This document shows positions 13,621 through 25,644 of a stretch of 64,000 nucleotides of DNA, piece after piece. Where the stretch lies: the NCBI RefSeq assembly GCF_022605725.1, contig NC_065555.1, forward strand, positions 9,686,938 to 9,750,937, given 5' to 3'. The stretch is from Anthonomus grandis grandis. Its lineage: Eukaryota > Arthropoda > Insecta > Coleoptera > Curculionidae. The position numbers were made by a program, and so were the translations under genes. The notes beneath the pieces are model-generated. The model made no database searches, was not told the DNA's origin, and saw only the letters and a list, made by a program, of their open reading frames with translations. Within the stretch, counting starts at the first letter, position 1, and the number at the start of each line of letters is the position of its first letter.

Positions 13621-13819
13621 TTGTACCGGTCTGTTTAACTCAGATCTTGGGTGCAGAAATGTCTATGTATATTCATTTAGGTTACTGGACTCACAGTTTA
13701 AACTCTTTATATATTGTACATATAGATATTTTATTCAAATTATTATACATAAAATGAAAGCCTATTTAATTTTAATACAGCTGACCGCAAAATGTACAAT
13801 ATTTTAAGTCGTTTTATTT

Positions 13820-13950
13820 TCAAAAAGCACCACCAGCGAGTGTGCGGGGTATTTAATTTCTAATGCTATAAATTTGTCGACGTGGCAAGTATAAACCGGT
13901 AATGTGACTCTCCGGGCAGTGCTCCGAGAGATAAAAGAATGCATTTAAAA
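13820..13950. promoter_or_regulatory. Candidate conserved non-coding island
   Basis: About 130 bp of more balanced composition (gtcgacgtggcaag, ctccgggcagtgctccgaga) between AT-rich flanks. It has no open frame and no transposon end. Inference only. Confidence 0.2.
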
Positions 13951-13954
13951 TTTT

Positions 13955-15475
13955 ATTCGCTTGGTTTCTATTTCCCTTTCGGGTGAAATTTTCTTTTGTG
14001 TTTATTTATTTTATTTAAAATAACATGCCACATAACTTCATACAGGTATGTTTAGTGGAAACACGGTTTTTCAATTATATGACGCTTTATATTTTGAACA
14101 CTTCGTTAGGTTCGGCAAAAATAATTTATTACAACTTTTATTAATCTATTTAAAGTAGTTTTCTTTTTCAAGTTGCAACTTTGTAACTCTCTTTTTTTTA
14201 GCTTCTTTAATTTTGTGTGAATTTTTATTCTGGTTTTACAACTAAAGATTTTTATTTATGATATTTAGTGATTTTCTCTTTTTATTGGGAAAAATACAAT
14301 ATGATGCACGTCTCGCCTATCTTTACGTTTTTTTGGTTTGTATATAGTAGATTTATAGATTATAAATTATATTTTAAACTTATGAATAGACAACTTCAAC
14401 ATCGTTTAGCCGCGTATCAGCGATTTTTCGGTTTCGTGTCGATTCAAATGTAGAATCATTTATCTACCTATGCAAAAAATTACTCTTTTTATATATTTGT
14501 GGCTGATCATTTAAATATATCCCTCATTCTGCTTTATAATAATTTATAAATACTTATAATGGAGAAGTGTTATTTTTAAACACTTGATCAATGGTTTTAT
14601 TCTACTTTGTGGGTTACAAAATTTCCCTTACATGCGTTGAATATACGGTGTCAAAAAAGTATAATCATTATCATATCATACGATTGTCATTTTTGGTTTA
14701 GTTGTTATTGAGAACAACTTTGTTTTGTGAAATGGAATACCCTACATGTGATTGGATGCAAAAACTATGATTTTTTTAATATTTTAAATGTTTTTCTCAT
14801 GAATTATTTCTAAGATAACAACAATTAAATAATTTAAAAAAACTCGCATTTTTAAAAAATGGCACCTTGGGAAAGAACAATTTTGTTAAAAAAATGTTCT
14901 GTGTCAATTTTTGTAACAAACTTTATTAATATCAAATTAAATAGCCTAGAACATTAAACACGCTTAAAGTTAATCTTTTTTAAATTGATTTTAAATTAAA
15001 CAATCACCATTTCTTCTAAAAATGTCATGAATGCCTCTAGTCGAGTAGTATAGTAACCCTAAAATAGTTGTAGATTACAAATTGATTAAACGAAAAGATT
15101 ATTAGTATTAAAAGACTAAATAAAACTTAGTACTTCTCTAGATGATGCCAGCTCCTGGATTCTACTAAGTGATTATTATAAATAGATGCGTAGATATTAT
15201 TACTACACACATTTGTCAATGTCCGCCTCCTTAATTATAAATTATAGGCAACAAATTTAGATTTTTTGCCTTATATTATTGTGAACCGCAATAAATCCTG
15301 CATTTCATGCTACCGCTTCCTACACATGCAACGACTTGATATTGATAAACATTCCTCAACTTTAGTTGAATTTAATTTTTTTCCAAACTAGTATACATCT
15401 GTCAGTAATACTTTTATTTTAATAAAAATACTACTTTTATCAATACTCGAATGACGCCAACATTATTAATTATGA
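13955..15475. other. AT-rich intron, nothing recognised
   Basis: Short chance open readings only. Confidence 0.5.
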
Positions 15476-15639
15476 ATTTCCTTGAAAGCTACTGAAATAT
15501 CGACTTTTCTACCCTACTTCCTATACTTTTCCCTAAATGTAGGAATTTTTATTTTAATACTTTTGGCAGCATCGCAAAATCAATGTATTAATGATATTCA
15601 TTTCCACATACATTTCAAATTTTTCCGCCAAAATTCTGA

Positions 15640-16135
15640 CCAATTAGTGTACTTCACCACACACTTCCTGGAAATTGTTTGCTAATGTATTTCCTAACAT
15701 TTGTCACAAGATACATAAACTCTGTGATGCTGGAATCATAACTACGTTCGTTTATTCTATTATTTTCATCCGGCAAAAACAATCTGCGAAAAGCAATGGT
15801 GATTCTTGAAGAGGTTCTTGGTAAATTAAAAAAAAACCCACAATGTGTCTTTATACCTCTGAGCATGATCCTCCTGGAACCAGTGAGCATTGTCAGCTGA
15901 CCAAAAACTCCCTGACACAACTGATTGACTGATTTATTGGAGGTTTAGTAGGATATACTTCACTAATAATTTGACAAAGCTGATCTTGTTTAAATATTTT
16001 ATATAATAAATCAATTAAGAACTCTAAATTAGCATCTCTTAGGTCACGGTAAAGAAAATATCTTAACTTAAATGGTATAGTTGGAGCCAGGCGTAATTTA
16101 TTTTGAACACTTGTTGAAACTTCTGCTTTTTACCA
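15640..16135 (-). pseudogene. Decayed protein-coding remnant, family not recognised
   Basis: Reading minus from about 16130, an uninterrupted passage of about 60 residues includes LRLAPTIPFKLRYFLYRDL, then ANLEFLIDLLYKIF, then PTKPPINQSISCVREFLVS. After a one-step frame change it continues as ADNAHWFQEDHAQRYKDTLW, then an in-frame stop, then FTKNLFKNHHCFSQIVFAG. The composition (mixed charge, aromatics, alternating hydrophobics) and the continuation across a frameshift look like a real former protein rather than chance. The open reading at 15654-15920 is a different frame and partly a shadow. I do not recognise the family. It could be an unrecognised transposon protein, a host gene fragment or a retroposed pseudogene. 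Confidence 0.5.
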
Positions 16136-16139
16136 GTAA

Positions 16140-19100
16140 CAACTACGTTGCCACCTGCTACTCACATTGCTTCATTAGGACCTTTGACAGGTTCAAGCAG
16201 GGTCTTTGACTAAAATAAATTATGTCTGGCGGCGACTATAGATACCAATAGACATTTGTGCACGTTACAGGCATTATGTGCAATTTTTCTACCATTCTGT
16301 TTATTCCAATAGTAAATATTTATTGCAGGTACCATAAAGGTTATAGTTATGTAACCACCTAAACTGTATTAACTGATAACATATTTTAAAACGTTAACAA
16401 TAACCTAGGTGATTTCTTTGACATTGGATATATTTAGAGTTGTCATATAAATAATAATACAATCGCTTAACATTATACAACTTCTGATGCTTATAAAAAT
16501 ATATTCTACTTTGAAAAAAAGCTCAAGTTATAAAAAATCGACAAAATCTATGTAACAAAATTCGGAAACACACTTTGGTTGACTGACTAAACAATTAAAA
16601 CTAAATAAAATGTCATGAAACGCGTCCCTTCTAAGTACTTATTTTAATATTTCCGACTCAAATAAAATTGAAAAATTGAAATCAAAAGCTTCTATTTGGC
16701 ATAAGAAGATTAGAATATATATCTTAAATATAATATATAATATGCTTATATAATAGATGCGGGTTTATTAAATCTTTTTAATTAAAGTCTTTTTCTATAA
16801 AATTGTTAAAAAAATTTTAGGTTTCTGTATGAGACCACGCATCAGTCATATGTTAATGGAGCCCAGTCAAATGGGCAGAATTTTTGATATGTCGATATCG
16901 CTTATTTTTCCTAAAATAATTAAATCTTACAGCAGAGCGCATAACATCTAGCTCTTAACACAGCTAACCTCTAAACGAACCCCTAGTGATCCAAAAATAG
17001 GCTAACCCACCTGACTCTGCGAACAACAAGCCTAGTAGCCTATTTCTTGTGAAATATTACAGTGCAGGATTTAGCAAATCAGACTTCAGCAGTCATTTTG
17101 AATTCTCAGTTGTTATTTTTTAGTAAGTAAATAATTAATAAATAAGCTTGTTTGTTGTAAAGCAAGTTTAATTGCTTATTTCTTTACATGAATATATCAA
17201 GTTAGGCCATTTAATAGAAACAGAAGCTGGAAATGAAAACATTAAATTACTTATTTTAATTAACTATTTGCGCGACACTCACTATACATCCAGTAATGCT
17301 GTTTCCTACTATGTATTTTTAATCAATCCCTTTTTTCATAATAATTTTATAAATAAAAGCAGTTTTTGATTTTATTGACTAGATTTCTTATTATAATAAA
17401 TTTAATAATACTTGTTTCTTTAATTTTCTTAATTAATTTCTAAATCAACCGATTCTTAAAAAATATGAATTAGATTTAAATATATACATATAATATGGTG
17501 AATTAGTCTACATAATGTTTCATTAAAGTAGTTTCTAAGCGTCTAATTTATTTTATCAGGACTCAATTTTTGGATATGTAACATATCCAAAAATCAGGTA
17601 ATTTATCCGGAATCTAATTTTCATAATCTTACCTTAGTGTACACACAACTTTAACACCAATAATATTAAAAGAATGAATCTGCTAACTATTTCATCACAT
17701 ATAGAATTACATATAAAGTTTTGCGACCTAAACTACATTCAGCTGCTTTTTTGTTAAATACCTCTACAGCCTATATAATTTTTTTTTTTTTTATTAAATT
17801 GAGTTTATGTTTGATTTCTTTTTCTCTTATAGTATTTTTTTGCGACAAGTAAAATATGTCTTTGTATGACTAATAACATATATTATTTATTAGTTTTGAC
17901 ATCGTTGAACGTACCTTTATCTTATTTTCAAAACAGCATAGTTATGAAATTAATTCGTGTACATACATATCGTACTTCTATACCAGGAATTGTGAATAAA
18001 TGCATAAATTGTAGCAAACTTTACATGATGGAAATTATTTTACATTTAATATCCCTAAAATGGTTGTTACATGCTAGCAAATATGAATGAAATATTGATT
18101 TTATACGAAGGTAACACCCTGTTATATGAAAAGGAACTGCATTCACCGTCCCTTCTTTGATTTATCATGGACCTAATCAAACATTCTATAGGGTAGGAAA
18201 CATCTAGACAAAGATATCTTAAATGTATAAAAGGGCTTTGTCCAGGATCACTTATAGGCTGTAAGTTCCACATACATTTAATTAATAGCAAAAATATCAA
18301 AAACTAAGAAATAAAAACTATTATTATTGTTTTCGCTAAGCAATTAAAAAAAAGTTGTATATAAAAGGCAATTGGCAGTTGTAAATAAATTGCTTTTATA
18401 AAAACCAATATTATAATTCTAATGACTACGCTTTTAATATCTGAACTGTTGGCATTGAGAAAATAATATAATTTATTATTTAATAATTACTGGTATTTTT
18501 AAATAAATTTATTCTCAATGTAAATGTAAAAGTTCAACTCTTATTAAGGCTGTTGATAAAGTACGTAAAATCAATAATGTCACCCTCATTGTTTGCCATC
18601 AAGAAACATAAATCATCCACATACATCTTGTAAACAAATACGTGAAAATCGACTAAACATTATTTGTCTTTATAAGTGACTCATGTGAATTTCACATTAA
18701 AGGGTAACAAGGATAGAATCCATAACGCGACATATTCTTTGTCTAAGAAGTATCGTTATATTAAAAAAAAAATTGCTTTTAAAAGATAAAAGAGAAATAA
18801 AGTTTCGAGTAATAGTTTTGATAGACTCGTTTAACTATTGGTTAATATTGTACAGATTTTTCATGAGCTGTTTGTATTTTATGCCAATTATAGTACCCTT
18901 AAATGTTGAGATTCCCAGTAACTAAATGCAAGGCACTTGGAGAAGATGTGAGAGCCTTTCTCAGTATCCTCAAAATATTTTATCTCTGCATTGATTTATT
19001 ATGATTTATTTCATTTGTACAATGTGTCTAGTTTAAAATGATCTAGATGCAGTTATTGGAAACTGTTAAAGATGCAAAGTGGACCAAATAGAAAAAAAGT

Positions 19101-19225
19101 TGTACAATCATGTGGCTATAAATAACTGTAGTCATCTACTTCTCTAAACTCAGGATAGCAACGGGAAATACGTATACTGCTTTTATTTCAAAACACATCT
19201 CCTTAGTAACTTTAAACACGCCAAT
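16140..19225. other. AT-rich intron with one perfect palindrome
   Basis: No gene recognised. Contains the palindrome at 17566-17594 and short chance open readings. Confidence 0.5.
17566..17594. repeat. Perfect 29-bp palindrome
   Basis: The 14-bp arm atttttggatatgt is followed by one base and then its exact reverse complement. Nothing recognisable around it. Confidence 0.85.
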
Positions 19226-19229
19226 TTAG

Positions 19230-19790
19230 ATATACAGGGAGACGTTTAATTTTATATTGGACAAAGTTTCCAATCACCTCCAGGTGACCTCACTTTGACA
19301 TGTCAAATGGGAACCTCGATGTTTTTAAACATCTTACTTTCACATCACATTTTAAAATAAAATTAAATGAGTAAACTTTTTGAGGTATTATCCGGGTTGC
19401 CGTACAATTTTTCGGTCCAGTATGAGCGGTCAAATTCAAAGTTTAAAAAATAAAAATAAGTAATACTTTATTTTAGAATCGATTTCTTATTAAATTTTTT
19501 GGCCGTTTAGTTTAATGTTTGTCTTTGATCAGTAAAATGGCTATTCAGTGTTTCATAGCTAAAAAGAGATTCTAAAAAATATCTATTTTTAAGGCGTGAC
19601 AATCGAAAATCTGATCCAAGAGTAGGATTTTGGTGACTTCCACTGAAGTGCCAATATCTCGAAAACCATCGATTTTTTACTAAGGTCATTTTATGTTTTT
19701 CTGGGTGCTTATGAGTTGCTCCATCAGCCCCTTCAGTATTATCGTTGACTTTCCGGACACCCTCTATAATATGTTTATGTTCGGTCAAGA
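19230..19790. mobile_element. Probable degenerate MITE-like element
   Basis: Starts with tatacagggagacg and ends with cggacaccctctata, a loose inverted pair of the CAGGGTGTCC type seen at other element ends in this window. Inside is the dispersed-repeat segment shared with 6465-6535. The minus open reading at 19507-19788 has no recognised domain and is likely incidental. Confidence 0.4.
19270..19322. repeat. Dispersed repeat, copy 2
   Basis: Contains tgtcaaatgggaacctcga in the same context as 6465-6535. Confidence 0.6.
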
Positions 19791-19904
19791 TAAATATTAA
19801 AAATTAAAAAAATTAAGAATTCATGGTAAAATTTTGATATTTCTTTTCAATCCCTATAGTGATTTAAAAAAATTCAAATAGTATTTTAAAGCATCATAAA
19901 TATC

Positions 19905-20380
19905 TATGCAATGCGATTAGAAGAATGGCATTTTGTCAGAAGTTTATTCAAAAAAATAACAAGATACCAAACTTTCCATTAAGAGTCTTTTGGTCAGATA
20001 GGAGCCAATTTACTAACTGTGGGCTATTTAATCGTAAAAATACCGTTTATTGTTCAAATGAAAATCAACGGCTAGTTCGTTAAGTTGGGCACCAAGTTAG
20101 GTTTAGATTTAACGTCTGGTTAGGTATTGTGAGTACCTACGTGATTGGCCTTTTTTTTGATAAGATTTCAATTTCGAAAGATATTTGAACTTCCTACAAA
20201 CTAACTTATCGGAAGCACTTATGAAATTTCTAATAGCTACCCTGCAAAACTTGTATTTCCAATAAGACGGCGCTCTGCCACATACCCTGATATAATATCG
20301 CTTGATTTTCTTACACGGTGTTTCCTTAATTATGTGGTCACGAAACAGAAGAGGGTATTTGCAGTATTTTTTGTATGATC
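19905..20380 (+). pseudogene. Tc1/mariner-type transposase remnant
   Basis: The + strand reads RMAFCQKFIQKNNKIPNFP, then RVFWSDRSQFTNCGLFNRK, then RFNVWLGIVSTYVIGLFFD. After stops, a frame near 20265 resembles F-Q-x-D-G-A-L-P-H. These are the middle blocks of IS630/Tc1/mariner transposases: the first catalytic Asp in (W/F)-S-D-E-(S/A)-x-F, the N-V-W-x-G-I block, and the second Asp in Q-Q-D-G-A-P-P-H. The Glu after the first Asp has become Arg and several stops are present, so it is dead. It resembles the family of the 24.35 kb element but on the opposite strand and more decayed. No terminal repeats were found. Confidence 0.65.
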
Positions 20381-20409
20381 AATAATAATTGAAAGTAATT
20401 ATTAATAGA

Positions 20410-22160
20410 AATATTTAAAGCCTACTGCCATGAAATCTCAATTTTGCTAATTTTAATAGTTTATCTTATTACATCTTGCCCGAATATAAACTTGTTATAC
20501 ATGGCAAAAAACCAATATAATTTTCCTTTTTTTTCCTGTATATCCGGTGCTTTTCTGAAATTAGATGACAGATTATTAATGGGCAATTTATAAGGCAACT
20601 TTTTCCTTATTTGGTCCACCCTGTATCTTTAAGAGCTTCCAACATCCCCATATACATAATTTTAAACTGGACATCCTGTATAGAGGTATTTTTTCAGTGT
20701 GTCTTTTTGGTTAATAGTCTTCTAATCTATTTTCTAGGGATCAAATTTTTGTTTCCTCTAAGGAAGTACTGAACATTTTTCTTCGGTTTTGATTTTGTAG
20801 TTTATTTTGCAGAAAAATCCAAATTATCTTAAGTTTATTAAGATTTAATTTTATTAAAAAATAGTTTTTAAGAAAAGATTTCAGACACAGAATGATTTTA
20901 ACCACTGACCTTACAACTGTTCCTCAAGGTACTATTCAAAGTTTAGGTGTTTTATTATATATGAACCCTATTTTTGAAATGGGAATCTTTTTTTTTATAC
21001 CGAGTTTGAGAAGTACGCAAAATGTAAAAAATAATTATAAACCACCTATGGAACCGCTTTTCAAGATCATTTCGAAGATAACGCGGAAGCTAAGAATAAA
21101 AGAGATTAATGTTGAGTTTTATTTAATATTGATGTGACTTTAAAATACACACATAAAGCATACACATTTTTTCGTAAAATATTGGATGCTTTTTAAATCT
21201 GATATAATCCGGTAAAGCTTAGGTAAAATCCGGTCAAAGTGGTAGGACTCAAGCTTTGATCCTTGTTATTCCTGATAATTATTGTCTAAAATTTTTTTAG
21301 AATTAATTCGAATTAACTCAGAATTCTGAGTTTTCTCCACTTTATTTAAGTCTGGACCTTAATAATGATTGTTTGGATTTTCTTAGGGATCTTAAAATTA
21401 TAAATTATTCTATTATTTTTTCTTGCCATTTCAACAGATAATATCGACTAAAGTAAACAAAAAACGTCAATAATTAATTTGTATTTCGGGATTTCTTCTT
21501 TATTGCTATAAATAATAATAAAATTTTTAGAACCTTTGATAATGGTATTTAGGTTTGTCTAGAAATTATGCAAACTAGATAAACTTCATGTGGATGATAA
21601 TGATAGAATTTATTTTAGCAGACCAATGTAAATTTTTAGGATTTTTTTCCTATCTAAACAAATTTAATATCCTGTTTAAAGATACTAGATAATAAATAAA
21701 GATAATAGATTTCAAGATACTTGTAGTAATTTGTAATTTAAATTTGTAGTGAATTTTTTCAATGGAAGCAAGCAATAAAACGATATTTGGACATATAAGG
21801 AAAACTTTATACTTTGATTTTGATTACTCCACTGATCAGAATTCATATGACAGGCTTCGTTGTCACCTAATTTTTAAAAAGTAAGTTATTTATACATGAT
21901 ACTGTTATCTATATTTGTCGAGAAATATTTTATTATAAAATATAAAAAATGCTATTGCACCTCAATCTATCTTTTGCAAACGTTTTTGAAAGTTCATAAA
22001 TTTTGCCACAACTGCATATTATACGATACTCTATATGGCAAATTAAAGTATCTGTATTATTTACCATTAATAATAAGTAGTATCAACGATACGCCAATGC
22101 TTAGAATTCTATTTTACTGGGCAAGCTGTCGCATAAACTCCAGTGGTCCAGTGCAAATAA
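20410..22160. other. Intron, no gene; fragments of CCCTGTA-type ends
   Basis: Two stretches near 20625-20640 (accctgtat) and 20668-20685 (catcctgtata) resemble MITE termini of the kind at 27147 and 28211. No complete element could be delimited. Confidence 0.4.
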
Positions 22161-22165
22161 ACGTT

Positions 22166-22260
22166 CAACTGTCTCCAAAGTCTCGCCAATAAAAAGCGAA
22201 ATGAACACTTCCTGTCGCGTCACGCGTGCATTCTCCCAAAATTATCGGTTTATAGCTGTC
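22166..22260. repeat. Diverged repeat pair, copy 2
   Basis: Partner of 11887-11980 in the same orientation. The following about 140 bp contains several TAAT-core, homeodomain-like sites (taataattatc, gttaattaaac). Confidence 0.6.
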
Positions 22261-22264
22261 GCTT

Positions 22265-23190
22265 TATCGAGTTCAAAATACTGGCGTTGCTTAAATTAGC
22301 ATTTTACGATATTTTAAGCAAATTATTATGTATTTAGGGGCTATTAGGTAATAATTATCGAGGCTAATGTTAATTAAACAGCCGGTCGACCCTTTAAAAT
22401 GGATCATTAAAACTATTTGGGTGTAATGCACTAATGGTATTGTATGTATTTTGAATATTGCAACGTTATTAACAAAATATACCTTTTAAACGGAGAAATA
22501 TGGTTTTAAAATTATCTTGAAGTATTATCAATATCCATTTAATTTTTTTCATGGTAAATGTCCACCCGATGGCCCATGATAAAAGGGGATGTACATTCTA
22601 TAAATTATTTGCTTTTAAAAAAATTATAAATGAAATTTTGTACTTACGTATTTCACGTTTAGTTGAAAATTGCATTAATTTTATGAAAAAATGTTTATAA
22701 TAGTATAAGTATCTGGTGCATAACATACGGAATTTTTAGCGCTGTTTTCCAAGAATTGTGTATGTTGTGGTCCATGACACCCTTATCAAAAATATAAATA
22801 GGGGACAAAATCTGAGAAAACTTAAATTTTTGAAATGTGAAACATCAAACTCCCAGCATTAATTCATCAGTTAATATTAGCGTGGTGTAGTTATCGTCTT
22901 AAAAAGGGTGCTGTGGACAAAATTCTTTAAATGTATAAGTAGGATCCCTGTCGCGGTTATACTTTCAGGGCTTGATACTTCTCTAGAGAGTATGTTCAGC
23001 ATGTCTTTGAACTTAAGCGTTTGGTTAATGAACAAAGTTACCAAGGTAACCTATATTTTATTAAAGTAGGAATAAAGTATTGCGGTAATAAATAAAAAAC
23101 TAACGTTTCATTGAGTAAGGCAGACAGATAATAGTCCACGAAAAAAAATAAAAAATATAACACAGTATTAAAAAATAATACTTGCCCCAA
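22265..23190. other. Intron, nothing recognised
   Basis: Contains a consensus-like tataaatag near 22788 with no gene after it, so no promoter is called. Confidence 0.4.
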
Positions 23191-23199
23191 AATAAAGTT

Positions 23200-24347
23200 A
23201 TACATTTTTATTACCCTTGGGATTTGTCCATAATCGCGAATAAACCTAAGTCTACAGCCTATAGATACATCAAATAGGACAAAGAAATACATTAAATAAT
23301 ATTAAATTCAGCAGTGTCGTCTTTATGTATAAAATGTTATCTGGGATAAATGTTACCTTTCGTGCTAATGAAAAATTATTTTCTTTTAACGAAATGTAGA
23401 TCTTAGATAAGAGTTGTTTGCATTCAATTTGAATTGAGGGCAGTAAGTATCCAAAAGAACTGTTGCGTAAAATTACAGGCCATGGAAAAATAAAAAACAA
23501 GCAGCTTGAATTAGTTAATGATGATAACACAGAATTCGAAAGTAAAATGACAATGGTAAACTTCTGCAACAAGTATTTCATAAATGTCAGGTAAAGATTT
23601 AGAAACGTCAATAATAACACAATGTACATCATATCAACAAAGTAATAGTTTAAACTGCTCAATGTTTCTAAAGGCTGTATCTGTACCTGATATCATTATT
23701 GCTCAATTATATCCTCCTTAAAGACCAAGAGCTCTTCAAGAAAAGATGGAATATTACTATTAAATTTCAAAATCATATCATTTACATATAACTGCACTCT
23801 TGGCATACATTATTAATTTAATATTTAAAAGTGGAAAAGTTCCATCTCAATATATTAATTAAATAATACTGCAGATAAAATTCAAAACTATTGCCCCATA
23901 AACCTTATTAGCAATTAAGCAAAGGTTTTTGAAAAAGCATCAAAACTGAGGCTAGTTGAATTTTTTTGTGAAAAGGACATTTAGTCAAGACATCAATATG
24001 CCCTCTATGGAGGATAGTAGTACTACCAATGCTATACAGTATGCCATATATAAATTATTCACAAATGTAAATACCAGTGACAAAACTGGTATTTACATTT
24101 ACACTAATTTAAACTGGTACATACAAGTGTTGTGGTTATGGACTTAGCCAAGGCTTTCGATAAAGTGCCTCTTAAAAACCTCTTGGATATCTTAGCGTTT
24201 AACGGAATTAGAGGAATTGTGTGGAATATTTTGCATAGTTATGGTGAAACCCAAAGCACCAAATTAAACAATGTAATTAGCAACCCAAAAACAATAAAAG
24301 TTGGCATATCATAAGGAATCATTTTTGTACCTATCCTCGCTATAATA
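23200..24347 (+). pseudogene. CR1/Jockey-like LINE, linker and N-terminal RT, interrupted by mariner
   Basis: The + strand shows degraded linker-type readings from about 23200 (NKPKSTAYRYIK), then reverse transcriptase finger residues (IQNYCPINLISN, matching N-Y-R-P-I-S-L-I). The clear palm block VVMDLAKAFDKVPLKNLLDI follows near 24132-24190, then a G-I-R-G-I helix and a GIIFVPILAIIYIYI stretch where the family has G-x-x-L-G-P-x-L-F-x-x-Y-I. The reading stops at 24347, the exact 5' boundary of the mariner element, so the LINE was there first. The YxDD box was not recovered beyond 25642. Many stops; dead. Confidence 0.7.
24063..24100. repeat. Perfect 16-bp stem with 6-base loop
   Basis: Arm aaatgtaaataccagt, loop gacaaa, then the exact reverse complement. 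It lies inside the LINE remnant. Confidence 0.8.
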
Positions 24348-25641
24348 TACATATACATCCCAAAAGTTATGTCTAAATTCATTTAAAATTCAGGGGTGTG
24401 TTCGAAAAAAAAACACTCGGACCCGTGGATTTTTATTTCAAGTTGCGCATTTTTGTACGTGAAGTTTGTATATACAGGGTTGCTCAAAAATAAATTACGA
24501 CCATCAACTTCATTTTTTCAAATGAAAGCACCTTTTTTTATTTCATCTTTAAATTTCGCATGGAATTCTACGTATATTTCATGCATCATATCCTATACCA
24601 AAAGTCAACAAGGTCCAAAAATATACACACAGTGGCAGCATAGTGCGGAGGAGTGCCATCTTGCTGGAAAATTAGTTCTTCGTTAGGATAGTCTGGGTCC
24701 AATGGATTTGGAAATAAAGCTAGTAATGCTGGAACTAATTCAAATTGGAGAAAATCGAGATACACTTGTCCCGTTAAAGTCTGTTCAAAGAAAAAGGGAC
24801 CTATTACTCTTTCGCGCACTATTCCACACCACACATTTAGTTTTTAAGGGTACTGGGTGTTTACATCCATCATCCAATGCGGATTTTCTGTTGCCCAATA
24901 TCGACAATTTTGTCTATTCACACTGCCATTCGAACAGAATGTGGCTTCATCGGAAAAAAATTATATTCGTTACTAAATTATTATTTAGATTGCACGTGTT
25001 TTATAAGCGTTCACAAAACTCATTTCGCCTATCAAAATCGTCATCAAATAACTCTTGCACAGGAATAACTTTGTAGGGGTGATATTTGTGCTTTTTAACT
25101 ATTCGGTGAACTATAGATTTCGCCATGTGTAAATTTCCCCAATCTGCGATAGAGAAGTGCATGGATTTTCTTCCAAAGAAAGCAAAACGTCAAGTTGCTC
25201 ATTTTCATCTCGAGCAGGACAACCAGATTTCGGCAGATCTCTAACATGACTGAATTCTCTAAATTTAGCCTTTATTCTACTCACCATCTTTTGACATATC
25301 GGAGGACGGTCAGGATGGATTTCATTGAATAATTGAGCAGCCTCTATTTGAGAACGTGTTCTATCACCAAACCCAACCACGCACAGAATTTCTATTTTTT
25401 CTCGTTCCGTTAACTTTACCATTGTGAAAACTGTAACTTTGCTCGTACACTTTACACTTGACTATATCTGTTTGGCATGAAGTTGATGGTCGTAATTTAT
25501 TTTTGAGCAACCCTGTATATACAAACTTCACGTACAAAAATGCGCAACTTGAAATAAAAATCGAAGGATCCGAGCTTTTTTTTTTCGAACACATCCCTGA
25601 ATTTTAAATGAATTTAGACATAACTTTTGGGATGCACTGTA
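24348..25641 (-). mobile_element. Tc1/mariner element with about 166-bp terminal inverted repeats
   Basis: Left arm 24348-24513 and right arm 25477-25641 are inverted copies sharing catcccaaaagttatgtc, tacagggttgctcaaaaa and gaccatcaacttcat. They are flanked by TA, the expected target duplication. The arms differ in a short stretch near the (A)9 run (left aaacactcggacccg). Total 1294 bp, normal for the superfamily, with one transposase on minus. Confidence 0.85.
24520..25422 (-). pseudogene. Tc1/mariner transposase, broken
   Basis: Starts at an ATG at 25422 with MVKLTEREKIEILCVVGFGD, the helix-turn-helix domain typical of this family, followed by a second DNA-binding block (RDLPKSGCPARDENEQLDVL). 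Frame is lost near 25130, and the region to about 24980 carries several stops. The catalytic core resumes with IIFSDEATF (first Asp), LNVWCGIVRERVIGPFFFE and QQDGTPPHY (second Asp, near 24655). The part that should hold the third catalytic acid (family S-P-D-L-x-P-x-D) is absent. After DLVDFWYRI comes a stop, then a C-terminal-like YVEFHAKFKDEIKKGAFI. This points to an internal deletion of roughly 150-200 bp on top of frameshifts. It cannot make active transposase. Confidence 0.85.
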
Positions 25642-25644
25642 TAT

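Noticed and set aside
22785..22800. Consensus-like TATA box (tataaatag)
   Set aside because: No transcript-like or coding sequence downstream; expected by chance in AT-rich DNA.
23038..23662. Two hydrophobic minus-strand open readings (84 and 130 codons)
   Set aside because: AT-rich DNA gives Phe/Leu/Ile-rich readings; the + strand here reads as decayed LINE sequence.
24396..25076. Plus-strand readings across the mariner element
   Set aside because: Antisense shadows of the minus-strand transposase and its terminal repeat.
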